IMG/VR virus record: IMGVR_UViG_3300021197_000661
Coordinates: 1,358 to 24,565 of that record
Strand: one strand, 5' to 3'
From: a virus
Length of the DNA: 23,208 nucleotides
The translations under genes and the position numbers were made by a program. A model generated the notes under the pieces. The model had not been told where the DNA came from. It saw only the letters and a list, made by a program, of their open reading frames with translations, and did not search any database. Positions within the stretch are counted from its first letter, which is position 1, and the number at the start of each line of letters is the position of its first letter. Positions 19,911 through 23,208 of the stretch are shown here, piece by piece.

Positions 19911-21077
19911 TTAATAAACAAAATATTTTCCCTTATGTGGGTTTTCTAGTGTATCAGTTAGAATGTAACGTGCAGCATCAATACAGTCAGGATGTTCTCC
20001 TGTGGGTTTGTTAAGTGTATTCCCCTCTTTGTCCTTTGCCCATATATAGCCTTGCAGTTCTCGCTTCATATTTCTACTACTGCTTGTTACATATATTTCG
20101 TTTTGGTTTATTAGGTTGATTCCAAAGTTTACACTATCCCTACCCTTTGTACAGGGATAAATATTATGACCATCCCTGCGAAGAGTTTCAATACTTTTTG
20201 GCTCTGCGTTGTCTGCTATCAGGTTTTCTGTAATATTATTGTTTCGTAAGAACAAAGATAAATCCCTTAAAGTAGTACTCGACTTATAAAATACCTCATC
20301 AAAGATATAAGCATCATTCCATTTATATAATGCTATAATCACAGTTGGGTCGTTCCAACCAAAATCAACTCCCATTCCTAGTAACCTTGCTTCCTGTGGT
20401 ACAGTTCCTATCTCTTTCCAATCAGGAATACATACACCCTCTAGGCTTCCTATTTCACCTAGTCCATATACACGCCACCAATTCGCCCAATAGCTTGATG
20501 TCTTTGCTTTCTCCTTAGCTTTCTCTATTTCCTTTACAATGCTTTCGGGTAGTAAGTCATTGTCCTTGTAGGTTAGCGTGATGTAGTCTGTATCTTCTTT
20601 CCCTACTAATTCCTTATCCACCCAAAACACAGAAGAGGGGTTGTAGTCAAGCCATATATTTCCCGATGTTCTTACCGCTAGCTGTTGGTAAGCATCAAAG
20701 GGTACATTATTACACTCATTGATGTATAAGTCTGTTCTACGGCTACCTCTTAGTTTGTCAGGTTGGTCTGTTGAAAAGAACTCAACGTAGCTTCCGTTGG
20801 TGAATGTGTACTTTAAATTGCTACGATTGAACTGTGATTCTTTGTAACGGTTTAAGCCTTTTAAGATATTAATAAAGTCCTTCATCGCACCCCTGCGAAG
20901 GTGTGGAATAGATTCACTTACTACACTAATCTCTTTGCCTTCATTTTTTATGGCGTAGTCAGTCAGGATAGCTAAAATACAGATAGTCTTACCTGCGCTA
21001 GTACCACCCCTCACAATCTTTGTACGACTGTTAAGTTCTCTTAACTTATTTAGTGCTTGTGTTTTTTTAACGTGCAT
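19911..21077 (-). CDS. terL: Terminase large subunit
   Basis: 388 residues. It is the DNA-packaging ATPase and nuclease of tailed phages. Walker A is GGTSAGKT at 24-31. The Walker B region is DLYINEC at 116-122 with catalytic Glu121, followed by WLDYNP at 142-147, a coupling motif usual in this family. The RNase H-like nuclease has GVDFGW at 236-241 (Asp238), LIADNAEPKSIE at 286-297 (Asp289) and a final acidic site HPDCIDAARY at 362-371. All expected active-site residues are present, so it should be functional. The length is compact. The ATG at 21077 is 29 nt after the small terminase stop. Confidence 0.95.
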   Translation of the reverse strand: MHVKKTQALNKLRELNSRTKIVRGGTSAGKTICILAILTDYAIKNEGKEISVVSESIPHLRRGAMKDFINILKGLNRYKESQFNRSNLKYTFTNGSYVEFFSTDQPDKLRGSRRTDLYINECNNVPFDAYQQLAVRTSGNIWLDYNPSSVFWVDKELVGKEDTDYITLTYKDNDLLPESIVKEIEKAKEKAKTSSYWANWWRVYGLGEIGSLEGVCIPDWKEIGTVPQEARLLGMGVDFGWNDPTVIIALYKWNDAYIFDEVFYKSSTTLRDLSLFLRNNNITENLIADNAEPKSIETLRRDGHNIYPCTKGRDSVNFGINLINQNEIYVTSSSRNMKRELQGYIWAKDKEGNTLNKPTGEHPDCIDAARYILTDTLENPHKGKYFVY

Positions 21078-21106
21078 ATAAGTTACAGACAGGGTTTAGG
21101 TTATCC

Positions 21107-21349
21107 CTAGTCTATAAACAAAGGTACATCTTCATTGATAGAAATGTCCTTAGTTTCTTTTGGTTTCCCAAGATAGTAGTTAAGATAAAGAGTAACCCAT
21201 TTAATATCGCCAGACTTTACACCCTCTGATAACGCAGCTAATGCATCATCTTCTAATGGGGATAAACGTTCTACAAGCTGTATTTCTTCGGCTTTAGGTT
21301 TTCTACCTGCACCTGCTCTTGCTCCACCGTTAAACTTTCTTTTATCCAA
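21107..21349 (-). CDS. terS: Terminase small subunit candidate
   Basis: 80 residues. It has a basic Gly/Ala-rich opening KRKFNGGARAGAGRKPKAEE, the start seen in many small terminases and their relatives, then helices LSPLEDDALAALSEGVKSGD and KWVTLYLNYYLGKPKETKD, and an acidic end. It is shorter than many small terminases but sits directly before terL. The only start available is a TTG at 21349, because an in-frame stop lies 15 bases upstream and there is no internal Met. That is one of two TTG starts inferred in this window. Confidence 0.75.
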   Translation of the reverse strand: MDKRKFNGGARAGAGRKPKAEEIQLVERLSPLEDDALAALSEGVKSGDIKWVTLYLNYYLGKPKETKDISINEDVPLFID

Positions 21350-21375
21350 TTTGAAATAGATTGATTATTCAATAT

Positions 21376-21389
21376 CTATATGTACAATA
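21376..21389 (-). promoter_or_regulatory. TATTGTA element upstream of the small terminase
   Basis: Minus-strand TATTGTACATATAG matches the leader motif found at other gene starts, but here it is about 27 nt away from the TTG at 21349 and no ATG follows it. That spacing argues for a promoter or another transcription element rather than a ribosome-binding site. Confidence 0.4.
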
Positions 21390-21406
21390 AAAATTAAACT
21401 TTTTTG

Positions 21407-21487
21407 TTAATCTCTAAAGTATTCGTAAACTGCTGCTGCTAGTAACCCAAAGGATGTGATAGCAAATAACATTATTGAGTATTCCAT
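21407..21487 (-). CDS. Tiny membrane peptide (26 aa)
   Basis: The ORF MEYSIMLFAITSFGLLAAAV followed by YEYFRD has one transmembrane stretch (about 5-21). Its ATG overlaps the TAA of the DnaA-like gene (TAATG at 21485-21489), which is how neighbours are coupled here. It might be a lysis or membrane-associated peptide. Because it is so short, confidence is limited. Confidence 0.42.
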   Translation of the reverse strand: MEYSIMLFAITSFGLLAAAVYEYFRD

Positions 21488-21978
21488 TACACCTCTGCGT
21501 ATTTATCGTATGCATTAGGTTCGTATTTACTAAAGAACTTTAGCATATGGTTGTGTTTCTTTTTTAGGTCTAGGTATTGGGTGTTTATGTCTTGGTAAAT
21601 TTTAATCACCTCTTGCTTTTCTTTTTGGAGTCTTAGTTTCTCCGCTTTTACTTTCTCAATTAGTGTAGATGGGTTCTTGTCTGATTCATCAGTATATACT
21701 TCCATCACTTTGTTGTAAATTGATAGTTCGTATGTATAGTATGATTTCTGCATTAGGAACGCATCAAATATTCTTATACCGTGCAATACAGTAGCGTGGT
21801 CTTTATTCAACATCTTACCTATGTCTGTTAATGATGAATTGGTTATTTCCCTGCATAGCTTATAGTATACCGCTCTTGCGTAAACGTATTCTTGTTTTCT
21901 TGTCTTTGCGGTTAGGTGTAAGTTGCATTCTTGTTCTACTATGTTCCTAATCTCTTTTAGTATTTTAAAGTTTCTCAT
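21487..21978 (-). CDS. DnaA domain IV-like DNA-binding protein
   Basis: 163 residues. The first ~75 match the DNA-binding domain of bacterial DnaA: a charged helix (RNIVEQECNLHLTAKTRKQE), YARAVYYKLCREITNSSLTD, and IGKMLNKDHATVLHGIRIFD with the DnaA signature DHATVLHG at 60-67, the helix-turn-helix that reads DnaA boxes. The ATPase domains are absent, so this is a stand-alone domain IV followed by a long coiled-coil tail (about 104-150, EKVKAEKLRLQKEKQEVIKI onward). Such proteins could recognise a phage or host origin, recruit replication proteins, or regulate transcription. The start at 21978 overlaps the previous gene by 14 nt, and the stop is coupled to the peptide gene. Confidence 0.8.
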   Translation of the reverse strand: MRNFKILKEIRNIVEQECNLHLTAKTRKQEYVYARAVYYKLCREITNSSLTDIGKMLNKDHATVLHGIRIFDAFLMQKSYYTYELSIYNKVMEVYTDESDKNPSTLIEKVKAEKLRLQKEKQEVIKIYQDINTQYLDLKKKHNHMLKFFSKYEPNAYDKYAEV

Positions 21979-22159
21979 TGATGTTTGTTATTGTATCGTG
22001 TCGTGTTTCGTTTATTGCTTTTAGTATTCCTGCACAGGCTTCGTAATCTTCTACATCTTCATAGAGTTGTATTATATCTTCCAACTCCTGTATGCTTACT
22101 CCTTCTCTTATGTCTAGTAAGGTAAGGTAGTAAAACTCTTCTATTATGTCTTTATTCAA
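21965..22159 (-). CDS. Small acidic helical protein, unknown
   Basis: 64 residues, very acidic, helical: MNKDIIEEFYYLTLLDIREG then VSIQELEDIIQLYEDVEDYE and ACAGILKAINETRH. It has no ATG; the frame begins with a TTG at 22159, inside the stop of the methyltransferase gene (8-nt overlap), and ends 14 nt inside the next gene. That coupling on both sides supports expression. No family is recognised. Acidic small proteins in early regions are often inhibitors or regulators, but nothing here shows this. Confidence 0.5.
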   Translation of the reverse strand: MNKDIIEEFYYLTLLDIREGVSIQELEDIIQLYEDVEDYEACAGILKAINETRHDTITNINEKL

Positions 22160-22793
22160 AAAGTTCCGTTTGGTTGGTGTTTTGTTTTCTTATTATCCCT
22201 AAAGCTGTTTCTAGTATTGTTTTTCCTGCTTCATAGTCTACAAGGTTTCTTGCCATTTTATTTATGGGTTGTTTTCCTTTGTACTTATAGAAGTCGTAGT
22301 CGTGGAACTCACACCATTTTTTAACTTCATTAGCACTCTCCATTATACTTGCTTTTCTTTCATTAAGGCTTTTTGGCAAAACAAAATTAGACCAATACAA
22401 ATGCCTACCTATTTTTTTAGCAGGTATTAAAGGTTCATAATATGGCACAACGTTTTCCACTAAGTACTTCCCTTCAAACCACTTATCTAAAAACAATATT
22501 TCTTGATATAACTTCATATCAGGGTATGCAGCAGTTGTTGTGCTTCTTCTTGCAAATCTTGCTCTACTGTGTGTTGGACAAGGTGGTGAACTCCATATAA
22601 AATCAAACTCTTTGTAATGGTCTAGCAAATATTGATGTGCATCTGCTACAATTACTTTGTCGTTTGGGAATCTTTCTTGATACAACTTTGCTGCTTCGGG
22701 GTCTAGTTCCACAGCTGTTACTTCTACACTTGTAACTTCGTCCCATTTGTATCTGTTGCCCCCTAGACAGGCATATAAATTTAATATCTTCAT
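22152..22793 (-). CDS. DNA cytosine-5 methyltransferase, compact phage type
   Basis: 213 residues, about half the usual length. Motif I is LNLYACLGGNRYKW at 4-17 with the SAM loop, motif II AVELDPEAAKLYQERF, motif IV WSSPPCPTHSRAR at 67-79 with catalytic Cys72, and motif VI YLVENVVPYYEP with Glu113-Asn114-Val115. The C-terminal block QPINKMARNLVDYEAGKTIL resembles motif X-like ends of other small phage Dcm-like enzymes. The target-recognition domain is reduced, so sequence specificity is uncertain or needs a partner. It could protect phage DNA from host restriction. The gene overlaps its neighbours at both ends (TAATG at 22793; 8 nt with the TTG start). Confidence 0.82.
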   Translation of the reverse strand: MKILNLYACLGGNRYKWDEVTSVEVTAVELDPEAAKLYQERFPNDKVIVADAHQYLLDHYKEFDFIWSSPPCPTHSRARFARRSTTTAAYPDMKLYQEILFLDKWFEGKYLVENVVPYYEPLIPAKKIGRHLYWSNFVLPKSLNERKASIMESANEVKKWCEFHDYDFYKYKGKQPINKMARNLVDYEAGKTILETALGIIRKQNTNQTELFE

Positions 22794-23164
22794 TACATCT
22801 TTTGTTTTCTTATCATATAATAGTCATTCAAATAGGTTTCCATTATTGGTCTAAAATCTGTGATGGACGTAATCGCTAAATGGTTTTGCTTTGCCATTTT
22901 ACTATACATCTTAAAAAGATAATTCATTGCATTAATATCCTTTTTGCACTTTACATATCCTACTTGTATCATTTCCCTTACACAATAAGCTGCAATTTTC
23001 TTCTTGCCATATTCTTTGTTCAGATTAGAAAAGTTGCTAAGTAAATAATTTGCAAAATCAATATCATTAATTTTAGCCTTTCCTTCTTTAAAAGTTTTTG
23101 AACCACCACGATTGGATAAAGCAAAATAACAATTAACGACATTACCTACTGATATATTATTCAT
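22793..23164 (-). CDS. Unknown protein upstream of the methyltransferase
   Basis: 123 residues starting MNNISVGNVVNCYFALSNRG. Basic and helical, with NDIDFANYLLSNFSNLNKEYG, a central GKKKIAAYCVREMIQVGYVK and a Met/Lys-rich end (YYMIRKQKM). No catalytic motif is seen. The ATG overlaps the stop of the preceding partial gene (ATGA at 23161-23164) and its TAA overlaps the methyltransferase start. Function unknown; neighbourhood suggests early nucleic-acid or defence-related work. Confidence 0.55.
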   Translation of the reverse strand: MNNISVGNVVNCYFALSNRGGSKTFKEGKAKINDIDFANYLLSNFSNLNKEYGKKKIAAYCVREMIQVGYVKCKKDINAMNYLFKMYSKMAKQNHLAITSITDFRPIMETYLNDYYMIRKQKM

Positions 23165-23208
23165 ATTTGCTTTATATATATCATAGACTTTTCTATAATC
23201 ATCATTAA
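23161..23208 (-). CDS. C-terminal end of a gene entering from the right
   Basis: The frame is open from the right edge to the TGA at 23163-23161. It encodes 15 residues ending MIIEKSMIYIKQI. The stop overlaps the next ATG (ATGA), the usual coupling here. Nothing about its function can be said. Confidence 0.5.
   Translation of the reverse strand, partial: LMMIIEKSMIYIKQI

Noticed and set aside
20614-20622. DnaA-box-like TTATCCACC
   Set aside because: It is a single 8-of-9 match inside terL with no neighbouring boxes or AT-rich unwinding element, so it is not evidence for an origin.
1-23208. CRISPR arrays, IS elements, diversity-generating retroelement, attachment sites or integrase
   Set aside because: No regularly spaced repeats, transposase, reverse transcriptase, template/variable repeat pair or integrase gene was seen.

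Overview
The window is a 23.2 kb piece of a tailed double-stranded DNA bacteriophage (or intact prophage), most likely infecting a member of the Bacteroidetes, probably a flavobacterium. The sequence is strongly AT-rich. Every credible gene is on the minus strand, so expression runs from the right edge to the left. Genes are packed with ATGA or TAATG overlaps. Start sites lack Shine-Dalgarno sequences and instead carry A/T-rich leaders. The two promoter candidates fit the Bacteroidetes pattern TTTG / TAnnTTTG with a 20-nt spacer. Many proteins (tail tube, XkdF-like protease, portal with an extra C-terminal domain, DUF6712-like connector) resemble families I know from Bacteroidetes phages. No sheath gene is seen and there is a 521-residue tape measure candidate, so a siphovirus-like tail of moderate length is the best guess.

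Layout in transcription order (right to left). 23208-21400: small DNA-metabolism or regulatory genes, including a compact C5 cytosine methyltransferase and a stand-alone DnaA domain IV protein. 21349-19330: small and large terminase, then three small genes (Cys-rich mini-protein, membrane peptide, unknown) ending at a terminator. 19222-12684: a tail module, starting with a tail-assembly-chaperone-like gene that appears to use -1 frameshifting on a T9 run, then tail completion proteins, a Cys-rich three-repeat protein, two large tail proteins and the tape measure. 11098-7394: a head module with maturation protease, Cys/His-rich protein, two coiled-coil proteins, scaffold and major capsid protein. 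7319-6771: the tail tube gene, bracketed by terminators. 6720-6350: a gene-free block holding a promoter, a highly structured candidate non-coding RNA and its terminator. 6325-1648: portal, head connector, tiny Trp-rich paralogues, fibre-type proteins and a LamG-fold candidate receptor-binding protein. 1648-93: lysis genes (small membrane proteins, M15 peptidase endolysin, 3-TM holin).

The main points of interest are: the candidate ~280-nt structured RNA with its own promoter and terminator between the tail tube and portal operons; three terminators that share a G-A-A-A tetraloop and strand-specific G-U pairs; the T9 frameshift site; a recurrent TATTGTA leader next to start codons; and a module order in which the tail block lies between terminase and the head genes. 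At least nine small genes of 26-55 codons can be placed by their start/stop overlaps with neighbours. All functional calls rest on reading motifs by eye; no database search was possible.
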